From: Acanthamoeba sp. SK_2022b
Lineage: Eukaryota > Discosea > Longamoebia > Acanthamoebidae
NCBI GenBank assembly: GCA_027943245.1
Contig: JANDJZ010000540.1
Span: forward strand, 1-14,155
Length of the DNA: 14,155 bases
Direction: 5' to 3'
The translations under genes and the position numbers were made by a program. Position 1 is the stretch's first letter; each line of letters opens with the position of its first letter. Shown here piece after piece: positions 1-9,298 of the stretch. The notes beneath the pieces were generated by a model, which worked only from the letters and a program-made list of their open reading frames with translations, ran no database searches and was not told the origin of the DNA.

Positions 1-95
1 AAAGGCCTTTCTCTCCCTCGTAATCTCTGATTACGGACCGGCCCCGGCGACTGCATATCTTTGCCTCTCCGGACTCGCATCCCATCAAAGAGAGA
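1..95 (+). promoter_or_regulatory. 5' flank / 5' UTR of the eIF4G-type gene
   Basis: This stretch lies upstream of the first ATG of the eIF4G-type gene. An in-frame TAA at 21-23 followed by no other in-frame ATG supports translation starting at position 96. The ATG context is purine-rich (AGAGAATGG, with G at +4). No clear TATA box is visible, and the promoter itself probably extends outside the window. Confidence 0.4.
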
Positions 96-3000
96 ATGGC
101 CGAGCGCGAGCAGCACTTCGATTCTTCTTCTTCATCCCTCTCCGACGCATCACCAGACGCTGCGGTCACCTCGGGCGAGGGAGGTGCGGCAGCCGCTTCA
201 GCCCTCTCAGAGGGGCAGAATAATGCTGCCGAGTCAAATGCTGCCCCTGAACACAAGCAGGCCAGCCGCTTGGGCGCGCTGAAGAGAGATGAGGGCTCAT
301 CTAGTAGCCCCTTCCTCACGCGATCCACCGGAGAAGGTCTGGGACATCTTGTCTCATCGATGGAAGAAAATGAAGAGCGGCTCGGTGACGAGAACAGCAG
401 CAGAAGCAAAGAGACACAGGAAGAGCGGCCTACCAGCCCCATCCCCACGCCTACCACCCCTCTGGAGGAGTCGGAGGAGGACCGAATCATTCTGGGACCG
501 TCCACGCTCAACCCCGAAACAGGGAAGCGCGTCTACAGCCAGGACTTCCTTCTCCTCTTCCAGCAACTCCCCGTACGGCTCTCTCTCTCTCTCTCTCTCT
601 CTTTAAGGCGTTCCTCTTTTTCTGCTTCATCAGCCAGGAGAAAACAAGATGTGTTTTGCTTGGTCAATTACTCAAAACATTTTTCACCCCCCCCCCCCAA
701 AATGTGCAGACGTGCCGCGAAAAGCCCGAGGGATTGTTGGAGATTGATGACATAATCCCAGGCTCTGGAAAGCCCAAGGCTCAGGGCGGGCGCCTCGACC
801 GGGAACGTTCGGGGCCAGGAGGGTCAGGCCCTCGCGGCGCCAGGGGCGGAGCCGGTGGCTCCTCATGGGTACGCGTACAAGCAGAGGCCGGGCTCTGGCT
901 CGCTGACCCCCCTCCCCCTCACGCACAACTCACCTCCGTTTCGAACGCGGTCCCGCCTCGAGCAGAAGACAAGGAGCCAAGGAGGCGGGGGTCGGGGCGG
1001 CGGCAAGGGGCCTCTCCTTCAGGGCGGAGCCGCCGGAGGCCCCGGGGGGAAGGGGTGGCGGGAGAGTTCTGGGAGCGTGCCCACGGGCGGTTCCCTTTCC
1101 GCCGCCGCAACAGGTGTGCCTGCCCCTCCGTGTGAGAGGAGTCGCGGCCTTCTGATCTCCGCACTCTTGCGCGCGCGCGCGCACCGCGGCTCACACCTCA
1201 TCTCACTGTCCTCCTCCTCCTCGCCATCATCGTGCGCGCAGATAACAAGAACGTGTGGCAACGGCCCAAGAAGGTGGAGGGGAGCGACAAGATATTCAAG
1301 GAGATCAATGGGTGCGCCAACCGCACCGTGCGCGTCGTATGCGTTGGCCGTGATACTGATATCGCTCCACGCCTTGCTGGTGCATGTTGTCGTCATCGTC
1401 CATTCCTTGTTTGCTCGCTTGATTGCTTGGGCGCAGCATCCTCAACAAGCTCACCCTCGAGAAGTTCCAGCCCCTGAGCGACCAGCTGATCGGCCTGCTG
1501 GGCCAGGTCTCCGACGTGAGCATGCTGGACCAGGTCATCAACCAGGTCGGTGCCCCCCCCCCAGCGTTTCGCCTCCGCTTGGGCCTCCCCTCCGTCGCGG
1601 CCCTCGTGTGTGTGTGTGTGTGTGTGGGGGGGGGAGAGCTTTTCTGACGCGTCCGACAATCGTGCGCGGGGCACGGAGGACAGATCTTTGACAAGGCGCT
1701 CACGGAGCCCCAGTTCAGCAAGATGTACGCCGAGCTGTGCCTCAAGGTGCAGCCGGCCTGTCCCGAGTTCGAGGACAACGGCAAAAAGCAGAACTTCCGA
1801 AGGCTCCTCCTGAACCGGTGCCAAAAGGAGTTTGAGAAAAAGGTCGAGCTCTCCTCTCCTCTCCCCTGCTCCCGCGACCACACCTCCCTGGCGCACTCCC
1901 GATGGCTGACACTGATGATCACTGATGATTGGTTGCCCCCCCCCCTCCCCTCCCCCAAGCAGACCCAGCTCGACGACGAGGCCGACAAGCTGCTGTCGCC
2001 CGAGGACAAGGAGCTGAAGGAGGCCAAGGCCAAAACCCGCATGTTCGGCAACATCATCTTCATCGGCGAGCTTTTCAAGCTCAGGATGCTCACGGACAAG
2101 ATCATGCACGGCTGCGTCATCGTCACCCTCCTACCCCCCGTCGGCCAGGGCCAGCCTTCACACGAAGACCTGGAGGCCCTGTGCAAGCTCATGTCCACCG
2201 TGGGCAAGCAGCTCGACGCCAAGACCCGAGTACGCGCTCCCCTCCTCCTCCTCCACCAGCAGCCTCAGCCTCGCACCCGTGTTGTTGTTGTTGGTTGTTG
2301 TTGTTGTTGTTGATCGCTCGTCTCCTCGTGGCCAGGGCAAGCCCGACTCGCCGATGGAGCAGTACTTCCGGCGGCTGGCTGAGATGGCCGACGACAAGAA
2401 CCACCCCGCCCGCATCCGCTTCATGCTCACAGACCTCATCGAGATGCGTCAGAATGGGTACCCACCCCACCCACCCACCGATGTTCCTGGCCTGTCGCCA
2501 CGGTGTTGAACCCCCGCTCACTTGTACCTCCCTCTCTCTTTGCTCCCCCAAACCTGGCACGGGACGCTCCAGTTGGGTGGGCGTGGGCGCGGATGACACA
2601 CCCAAAACCATCGAGGAAGTGCACAAATCTCTGGCCAAGGAGGTAAGACGCGCGCACGCAATCCAATCCAACCCGAAAGCACGTGCGCACATTGGGGGGG
2701 GGGGGCAGTGGTGTAATGCCGTGCCTTCTTCGCCCTGCAGGAGGCAGCCCGTGTCGGAAGAGGCCCTGCGCCGGCTGCTGGCGCTCGTGGGCCAGCCGTC
2801 GCCCGCCCGGCTGCCAGCGCAGCTGCCCGCTCCACCCCAGCTCATGCGCCGGCCAGCGGTAAGGAGAACCCCCCCGCCCACAGACCTGTCTGGAGACTGG
2901 CCGCGGCGTAGGGAACCTCTGCTAACGGATACACCCACCACCACCACCACCACCACCACCACCACCACCACCACCACCACCACCACCACCACCACCACCA

Positions 3001-4809
3001 CCACCACGGTGCTGCAGGCAGCGGTGCCGGTGCGAGCAACGCCAAGGGCAGCGCGGATGGGTGGGAGGTGGTGGGTGGGGGCAAGGGCACGCGAGGCGGC
3101 AAGTCGGGGCGAGGTGGCGCCTCCGCCCCCAGCGGCAAGGCCCCCGGGGACTGGGAGACTGTCGCCAACAACGCCAAGGGCCGAGGTGGCGGCCGAGGCG
3201 CCCGGGGCAGCGCGCGAGGGGCCGAAGCGCCGTCGGCTCGAGTACGGTTGCCTTTTCGTTTCGGGGTCGTGTGTGTTGTTGTTGTTTTTGCTGATCGTTT
3301 TCCGCCGCAATCAACGGGACGTGTGTGTGTGTGCGTGCGTGCGTGTGTGTGGTGTACGTGCGCCCTGCCAGGGTGGCGGGAGGGGTGCCTACGCCAGCCA
3401 ACGGGGAGGCGGTCGAGGCGCGGCTTCGGCCGATCGCTCGCGAAAGGGCAAGGAGGCCGCAGAAGCTCTTCCGGTTAATCCCTTCTCTCTCCTCTCCGCC
3501 GACAGCGAAGGCGCCAAGGAGAAGGTGCCGTATTCGCTAGCGCAGCTGACACTGAGCGCATGCTGTTTGGGCCCGAGCGAGGACACGAACGCCCATCGGA
3601 TTGCGCGCGCGCAACTGACCGATTTCTGCTCGGGTTTCTTCAGGTGCCGACCGAGCAGGCGGACAGCAAGAGGAGCGCGCGGCCGGCAGGAGAAGCCTAC
3701 GTCCCCTTTCACCGACGCCGCCAACCAGGTAACTCCTCACCCGATTGGGCCTTCTTGCTCCGCCGCGCCCTCGATTCGTTCGCTCCGTCCAACGCATGAT
3801 CACCCTCAACGGAAACGAACACAGGGGACGACAAGGATCTCGCCAAGAAGGCTCCCGAGGTGGTGGCTGCCGCCCCCGCCCCCGCTCTTTCCGAGGAGAA
3901 GCTCAAGCGCCTCGACAACGATGCGGAGATGCTGCTGGAAGAGTACCTTCTCAGCTACGATGAGGCTGAGGCCGGGGAGTGCATCAAGGAGCTCAAGGCG
4001 CCCGAGTACCACTACAAGGTGGTGTCCAAGGTATTATATTCGCCATCTCCACCTTGCGCGGCGGTTCTCTGCACGTGCGTGCGTGCGTGTGTGTGTGTGT
4101 GAGAGAGAGCTCACTGCCGCTACCACCAGGCTGTCGCCAAAGCCATCGAAAGGAAGGAGGAGCATCGCAAGTTGATCTCCAAGCTGCTCTTCCAGCTGCA
4201 CACCGAGCAGAGCATCCTCTCAGCAGAGGCCATCGCCAGAGGGTACGTACACGTGGTTGCTTGCTGGTCGCGGCGGAGGAGGGTGCTTGGTCTGGCCTCA
4301 ATCTTACATTTCTCTCTCTCTCTCTCTCTCTCTTTTTACCAACCAATCCCCTCCCTTAGCTTCGCCGACGTCCTCCAGAACATCGAGGAGGTGGACATCG
4401 ATTCCCCCAAAGCTTCGAGCTATCTCGGAAATCTCATCGGCCAGGCCGTGCTCGATGAGATTTTGCCTCTGTCCTTCCTCAATTCTGGCCTCGACCATCT
4501 TATCGCCTCGGGCAAGGCCCTCAAAATCGCATCAGAGGCCTTCCGCATCATTGCCGACCGAACGGTACCCTTGTTTGCGCTTACGCTTACGCTTACGCTT
4601 CTCTCTCTCTCTCTCTCTCGAGAGAGAGGCTGTTTTTTTTCTACTCGCTCACCGTTTTCTACTCGCTGTTGCAGAACCCTGAGGAAATGGCGATCATGTG
4701 CAAGGAGTCTGGACTCGACTTTATGCAGTTTCTTTCCGAGGAAAACCGCAACCTCGACTATCTTCGTAAGTACCTCCGCGAACAGGTGCACTCACCCAAC
4801 ACGCAGTAG
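96..4809 (+). CDS. eIF4G: eukaryotic translation initiation factor 4G (eIF4G/eIFiso4G-type scaffold), 17 exons
   Basis: Cytoplasmic scaffold that bridges cap-bound eIF4E to eIF4A and the 40S subunit. Exons: 96-572, 710-868, about 963-1113, 1242-1311, 1437-1545, 1684-1842, 1963-2229, 2336-2457, 2573-2642, 2741-2858, 3018-3241, 3372-3524, 3644-3728, 3825-4030, 4130-4242, 4360-4564, 4675-4809. All introns are GT-AG with matching phases, giving 940 aa. Visible parts: a Ser/Ala/Glu-rich N-terminus; a canonical eIF4E-binding motif YSQDFLL (residues 147-153); the QKPEGL-like block CREKPEGL; a MIF4G domain (about 264-525; ILNKLTLEKF, IFDKALTEPQF, RMFGNIIFIGELFKLRMLTDKIM, WVGVGADDTPKTIEEVHK); an Arg/Gly-rich linker (about 529-690) with DGWEVV and GDWETV repeats and NPFSLLSADSE; and an MA3 domain from about 738 (ending about 935). 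There is no third HEAT (W2) domain, so the layout is plant eIFiso4G-like. The start of exon 3 (963 or 969) is uncertain. The last exon reads into TAG at 4807; a donor-like GTAAGT at 4766 could instead continue the gene. Confidence 0.93.
573..709 (+). repeat. intron 1 of eIF4G with a (CT)n tract and a C-homopolymer
   Basis: Intron 1 runs from GTACGG to TGCAG. It contains a (CT)12 microsatellite at 579-602 and a C run at 687-698 just before the acceptor. Splicing it out joins LFQQLP to TCREKPEG, which matches the contiguous eIF4G block following the eIF4E-binding motif. Confidence 0.7.
1606..1626 (+). repeat. (GT)n microsatellite in eIF4G intron 5
   Basis: About ten GT units followed by a G run lie inside the intron between the MIF4G exons ending at 1545 and starting at 1684. 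Confidence 0.85.
2281..2312 (+). repeat. (GTT)n tract in eIF4G intron 7
   Basis: An imperfect GTT trinucleotide array sits between the MIF4G exons 1963-2229 and 2336-2457. It lies outside the coding sequence. Confidence 0.85.
2935..3006 (+). repeat. (CCA)24 microsatellite in eIF4G intron 10
   Basis: Twenty-four perfect CCA units lie within intron 2859-3017. The donor is GTAAGG after codon 567 plus one base, and the acceptor is CTGCAG just after the array. The array stays open in several frames on both strands and produces misleading poly-Thr/His/Pro or poly-Val/Trp/Gly open frames. A TAG and a TAA upstream of the array in the intron, together with the matching phases, support splicing. Confidence 0.85.
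3317..3352 (+). repeat. GT/GCGT-rich tract in eIF4G intron 11
   Basis: A mixed (GT)n/(GCGT)n tract lies inside intron 3242-3371. A similar GCGT plus GT tract recurs in intron 14 at about 4075-4101. Confidence 0.75.
4075..4109 (+). repeat. (GCGT)n-(GT)n-(GA)n compound tract in eIF4G intron 14
   Basis: A compound microsatellite lies within intron 4031-4129, between the first two exons encoding the MA3 domain. Confidence 0.75.
4313..4333 (+). repeat. (CT)n tract in eIF4G intron 15
   Basis: About ten CT units run on the sense strand, followed by a T run, in intron 4243-4359. The tract lies about 26 bases before the acceptor CTTAG. Confidence 0.85.
4579..4628 (+). repeat. (GCTTAC)n array and (CT)n/(GA)n palindrome in eIF4G intron 16
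   Basis: Three complete GCTTAC hexamers plus GCTT (4579-4600) are followed by a (CT)n tract from 4601. The tract ends in a perfect 18-bp palindrome, CTCTCTCTCGAGAGAGAG, at 4611-4628. Everything lies in intron 4565-4674. Confidence 0.85.
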
Positions 4810-5520
4810 ATCTCTTGCCCCCGCACTCACTTTATCCTTTTGATGAATACAGGTGAATGTGGACGTGGGCTTGTTTGCCCCCTCAAGCTAGATCCAAGTT
4901 TATGCAAGGGAATGGTTGGTCCAATCCGAACTCCCAACCATGCACTGTGTTGTGATAAGCCAATTTTTTTTTCCTTGTCCTGGTGGGGAGCTGTCCATGC
5001 CTACGTTGCACTTGTCATCCACGTACTGCTACGCTGTTCTTGCACTCCATGTTGATGCGAGCACAAGCCGTGCTTCACCCCGGCATAAGCCATTGTTGGA
5101 GCCAAGCAGGAACATGGAGACATGTAGATGGAGGAGAGGATCTTAGATATAGGATAGCAACAAGGCCCGCATGCCTTTGCTGTGCTCACCCCTCGCACGG
5201 GTTGAGCTGGAGCTTGAGTAGCCCCAGTCGGTGCTCGACAGGCGGACAGGCAATGCGCACTAGGATGACACCGCCACCTCACACCTACGCACACGCGAGT
5301 GGCAGCATCACGTTCAGGTCGATGACGGGGAGTTCGAGCGACTCCAAGCGCTGCACCTCTTGGCCAAGAGAGGACATCTCCGGTTTATTCCACCTTCGTG
5401 GCCACGCGCGTGTAACATCATGGCTTGGGTAGCGGCGGCGATAAGTTGGCAGGTGTGGTGGGAATGCACACGCACATAGCTGTGTCCTTTCACACTGGAT
5501 CCAGTCTCAGCATAAGAGCG
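4810..5520. other. convergent intergenic spacer between eIF4G and MRS2 genes
   Basis: This 711-bp stretch follows the eIF4G stop and lies downstream of the minus-strand MRS2 stop, so it holds the 3' ends of both transcripts. Open frames here (for example 4983-5432 plus and 5001-5294 minus) lack the strong G/C third-position bias of neighbouring exons, and I recognise no domain in them. No canonical AATAAA was seen for either gene, and no RNA gene was recognised. Confidence 0.6.
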
Positions 5521-7664
5521 CTACAGCATTTTCTTCAGACGAAAGTAGGTATAGATGGAGGCAAATGAAGCAGCCATGCTCAGGGTCAAGCCCCCTGTAG
5601 TGACCAAAAATGCTGACTCGGAGGTCTCCAGAAAGTTTTGCAGGTTCTGAATCGAGAGATTGTTAACAAAAAAAAAGAGTACGGCCAGTAGGTGTTGGGA
5701 GAACATACCATGCCAAAGACACCTGTCACAACACCAGCACAAGCAGTTGAGAAGGTGCCCAGAGTGAGGAGCAAGTTCATTTTCATGATCTTGTTTCTCT
5801 GCGAGTCCAGTGTGAGCCTGAAATACTCTTCGGACACATCAATGGATGATTGCAACTCAGCAACCTGAAATGAAGGTAATAGGATTAGTACACGCATTGC
5901 ACCAAGGAAAGCTCTGGACCAGCAATCAACCTCACTGAGGATATCATCCAGCTGTGCGACGTAGTTTTCCATTAGGATCTCTGCTTCCTCGTGCTGATCC
6001 GTACGGCGCCTATGTCCCGTTGCGGCCTGGCTTGGGCATGACATGTGGTCAAGTAATGGCAGGGGTTTAAAAAAAAAAAAAAAAGAGCACTTGCAAGGAG
6101 AGTACCTGCACAGAGAGATACATTGCCGCTAGATCCTCGTCCGAGTCGAGCACCTGGTGGAGCGCGCCGCGGACCTACCACAAAAGAGCGTGCGCTTAAG
6201 TTCGTTGCAGTGGGCGGGGGGGGGGATACCAGAAGAGGAGGCCACACGCGCACCTCATGAACTCGCTTCTGAAACGAGTTGAGGACCTTGTTGTGATGAG
6301 AAAGGTCGGCAAGGAAGGGCAGATAATCATCTTGGCCATTGGTCGCCTGTTCGAGACCGAACAGCAAGTGGTCGATCCTCGCCTTGAGCTCGCCGTAGCG
6401 CTCGTAGAGCGTGTCGCAGAGAACGGTCAGCACCGCTTCCACCACCCTGAATTCAAATCCTCCTCCGGCGTATGGGCCAACGTCGCGACTGTTCACGCCC
6501 CACGTGACCCATAAAGACGTGAGCGTTGTCCCATCTCTTGATGAAGATGGCCATGTGGATGATGATGATGATGAGGAGGAGGAGGTGCGCACGCGAGCCG
6601 ATATTGTAGAAAGGGGCAGAACTGCTGCAAGACGGTGTCACGCGCCGCCTCCGTGGTAAACAAGATCAGGCTGTCGTGCTTCACGATGGCTTTGAACGCT
6701 TCCAGGTTGATGAGAATGGCCCCGTCTCGCACCAGGAAGCATGCCAGCTGATTGGGAAAGGACACGTCCACTGCCCGCAGGTCCCGCTGTTTTGCGCGAC
6801 ACATTCCGCCCCATGTTTGGTTTAAGCCAACTCTCCCCACTCACCGTCCGATTAGACGACCGGAACGAGGACAGAGTAGCGCTTCTCTACCTTTTGCACG
6901 CGCAGCTCGCGGGACAGATCGGCCTTGGTGAGAGAGACCTCCTGGAAGCTGCCGGTCTCGTCGACCATGATGGCGCGCACCAGGTTCGTGCGGTCCAGCT
7001 CCTCCTTTCCTCCGTAGTGCGGTACAGAAAGCGTCTCTGCTTCGTCATGCTCTCCGCCGACCTCCTCCTGCTCGACGTCCTGAGCAGCACTCACTGCACC
7101 ACGGCCTGTGAGCCTGTGAGCAGGTGCGGTAAAGTGGCACGGGGGAGAGAGACTACTCTGCACGAGGTCCCTCGTGCTGCTTGGGGCCTCCAGGGGAGGT
7201 GTAATACGCGTACCTCCAGCAATTGCACGCGAGGCATGTGGCGGGCTCCACTTTCCTCGTAGCAACCCCCTCGTGGCAACGGCAGTAACACGATGCACTT
7301 GTAATGATCGGATCAACTCATAGTAAGCAAGATCGAGATCACCAAGAGGAAGCGGAATTGGGGCACAAGGCCGTTGGGGGTGGGGAGCTACGCGTTGATG
7401 GCGCTTGGCGAACGTGCACAGTGGCGCTGGCCAACGAGGCGCAGTGCGGACGGCTGTAGCGCAAACAAGTGGGCACCCTCCTCATCTTCCAGGAAGCCAG
7501 AACAAAAGCCACCATTTTCTTTTTCGGTTTTTTGTTCCTGATTGAGGAAAAGAAAAAAGATAACTGACAAGAAACAGATATGTACCAAGTTTAGCAACGT
7601 GGGCAGCAGCAACTTTGCCTGCTGCTCCAAGGCTTCTTCCAAGGCTTCTCCTGCCCCTTGACAT
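5521..7664 (-). CDS. MRS2: MRS2/CorA-family magnesium transporter, probably mitochondrial, about 8 exons
   Basis: Inner-membrane Mg2+ channel subunit of the CorA superfamily, which forms pentamers in known members. Exons in coding order: 7664-7586 (tentative), 7453-6891, 6786-6593, 6488-6254, 6174-6106, 6026-5931, 5864-5709, 5646-5521. Phases match throughout, giving about 505 aa as modelled. Family features: the RDLRAVD block (about 215-221) followed by ILINLEAFKAIVKHDSLILF; an FEFRVVEAVL helix; a long coiled region with LDSDEDLAAMYLS and ILMENYVAQLDDILSE; then TM1 (about 442-464) ending in the GMN selectivity signature (463-465), an acidic loop, TM2 (about 476-498) and a short basic tail RLKKML. 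The GMN motif is interrupted by a 62-bp intron between Met and Asn. The long second exon has no in-frame ATG before the conserved region. The proposed first exon supplies ATG 7664-7662 and an Arg-rich, acid-free leader resembling a mitochondrial presequence. The core is secure; the 5' end is inference. Confidence 0.9.
6064..6084 (+). repeat. poly(A) run on plus strand (poly-T in MRS2 intron)
   Basis: A homopolymer run of about 15 A lies in the MRS2 intron 6027-6105. On the sense (minus) strand it reads as poly-T. Confidence 0.8.
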
Positions 7665-7746
7665 GGTATGTAAAGTTCTCCTCACCAGCATGGTTATCCA
7701 TTCTGCAATGCCCATATGACTACACCAAGGTGACAGAGGAGTTTTG

Positions 7747-7902
7747 TCTGGCACCCCTGCAGGGCATTCACCATAGGGTGCCAGAAGACTTGTCTGGCCC
7801 CACCATACTTAAAACGCACTGCAGGGGTGCAAGATGATACTTGTGTGGCACCACAGTGGCTGCCAGATGAAAGTCATCTGTCACCACAGGGTGTCAGATG
7901 AC
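7747..7902. repeat. cluster of inverted repeats built on TCTGGCACC / GGTGCCAGA
   Basis: Several perfect inverted pairs occur together. TCTGGCACCC (7747-7756) pairs with GGGTGCCAGA (7776-7785). GCACCCCTGCAG (7751-7762) pairs with CTGCAGGGGTGC (7819-7830). GCCAGA (7780-7785) pairs with TCTGGC (7793-7798). CAGATGA (7864-7870) pairs with TCATCTG (7874-7880). Related TGGCACC and GTGTCAGATGACA words continue to 7902. It could be a degenerate small mobile element or a structured regulatory region; no transposase or target-site duplication is apparent. Confidence 0.6.
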
Positions 7903-8384
7903 ATATGCAGCATCACAGTCATCACATGTCCCACAGCATCTACTTTTTGAGGCACTGCACAGATTGTAGGGACACACTTGGCTTGCTAGGCGCAGCAGCC
8001 AACTGGATCAACTTGTTGGGACTGAGCACTGCTTCCTGGGCCCATTGGAGATCCTAGTACCCATTGGTTGCTCCACTTTTGGCCTCAAGCTGCCTCCAAT
8101 TATGCATGCACACCCATCCCTGCTGGAGCAGTGGCACCCTGACAGCATGCACGCCTGTCAGCAAGAGCTGGGGCGCCAGTGGGCGTCAAAGAAGTGGTTG
8201 ACCTTCCAGTGCTCACCTTTATATATATAGAAACCTGGTAAATGGTCGGTGTGATGCACAGAAATTTATATTTAACCTCTCAAGTTCCAAATTCTAAACT
8301 TACTCCCTCTCCCTCTCGAACGCGCGGGGGGACCATAGGGTGGGCGAATGTTATGAACCAAAAAAAAGAGAGAGAATGTTATGT

Positions 8385-8390
8385 TTTATT
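8385..8390 (-). terminator. candidate poly(A) signal of the TTM gene
   Basis: TTTATT on the plus strand reads AATAAA on the minus strand, 37 bases past the TTM stop codon. This fits a canonical polyadenylation signal. Whether it is used cannot be told from sequence alone. Confidence 0.45.
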
Positions 8391-8427
8391 TTCGTCCGTT
8401 GTGTGGCAGCTGCATGTGGCGCCTCTG

Positions 8428-9250
8428 TCACAACTTGGCGTGGACGAACGCGTGAAGGGCGTCATCGCCAGCGGTCGACGGCGATGGTGTGGCGCCTCCT
8501 ACAGACGGCAGAGAAGCAGTGGGCTTGGGGGAGGGCGGTCGGGGAGCTGGGGGAAACTGGTCGAGGTAGATCTCGATGTAGGACTTGGGGATGTAGGCTC
8601 CCACCAGGCCCAACTTCTCGCCCACCTGCTCCACCAGCTGCCGACTGCTCCCTTTGATCTGCACAAACGTTTGCGCTCCGAGTTCTGCACACGGCCACCA
8701 CGTTCAGCCAAGCCAAGCCAAGCCAGATGATGTGAGCCACGAGCCGTGGTATTGCATGAACACACAGGTAAAATAATAATAATAAAACAGCAAGTACTAC
8801 CTTCGAGCGTGTCAAGAGTGACCGAGAGCTCCTCGTGGCCTCCCAAGACAATGGAACGTCTATGGATGATGACGGCTATTGAGTAACCGAGCGCCATCAG
8901 ACCACCCAAGATCTTGACGTTGACCTGCGCAGGTGGGAGAGATATAGGAGGCAAAAAACGTAAGTGACGTTCGACAGTGATCACGTGCTGACCAGGCGTT
9001 CGAGCGGGGGAGGGGTGAGATGGGGCGGGGAGCTTGCCTGAAAGTCCATGGTCGGGGCGATTATGAACTCGTCCTCCTTGAGCGACTCAGAGAACTGGAG
9101 GGTGTAGGTGCCCCCATTGTTGCGCATGCGGATCCAATCCACTCCCGGTTGGTGCCTGCGCCTCGCCAAGAGACGCAACAACCGCGCACGCACACAAATG
9201 AACTAACGCTCTTGCAAGGACACAAGTTGGCGGCTGGATGAAGGGGGGAG

Positions 9251-9298
<48 letters not shown>

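Larger units (their letters stand above)
7665..8427. other. intergenic spacer between the TTM and MRS2 genes
   Basis: This stretch separates the stop of the minus-strand TTM gene from the proposed first exon of the minus-strand MRS2 gene. It therefore holds the TTM 3' UTR and probably the MRS2 promoter. The sequence is less G/C-biased than the exons. It contains an inverted-repeat cluster (7747-7902), a duplicated CCCATTGG (8040-8047 and 8059-8066) and a short alternating AT stretch near 8221-8228. Its open frames rely on non-ATG starts and show no recognised domain. Confidence 0.6.

Noticed and set aside
1305..2222. Long minus-strand frames (305 and 238 codons) opposite MIF4G
   Set aside because: GC-rich coding sequence commonly leaves the antisense strand open. 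The plus-strand reading matches MIF4G and these do not match anything recognised.
2189..3310. A 373-codon minus-strand frame with a long poly-Val run
   Set aside because: The run is the complement of the CCA microsatellite. The rest is antisense to conserved eIF4G exons and shows no domain.
1929..4175. A 748-codon plus-strand open frame through the middle of the eIF4G gene
   Set aside because: It begins with TTG, runs through several introns and the CCA array, and does not carry the eIF4G residues. The conserved MIF4G and MA3 blocks lie in other frames joined by GT-AG introns.
4766..4853. A further eIF4G intron from the GTAAGT at 4766 to an acceptor at about 4853
   Set aside because: The splice would be in phase, but the joined sequence soon loses coding character. 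Reading straight on gives a natural end (RKYLREQ, then TAG at 4807). It is kept as an alternative only.
4983..5432. Possible small gene in the convergent spacer
   Set aside because: No recognised domain, no coding-like third-position bias, and no splice pattern linking it to a neighbour.
8801..8924. A transmembrane segment in the TTM protein (GGLMALGYSIAVII)
   Set aside because: The same hydrophobic stretch is a conserved part of the CYTH region in plant TTM1/TTM2 and sits inside the domain, so it is not a membrane anchor.
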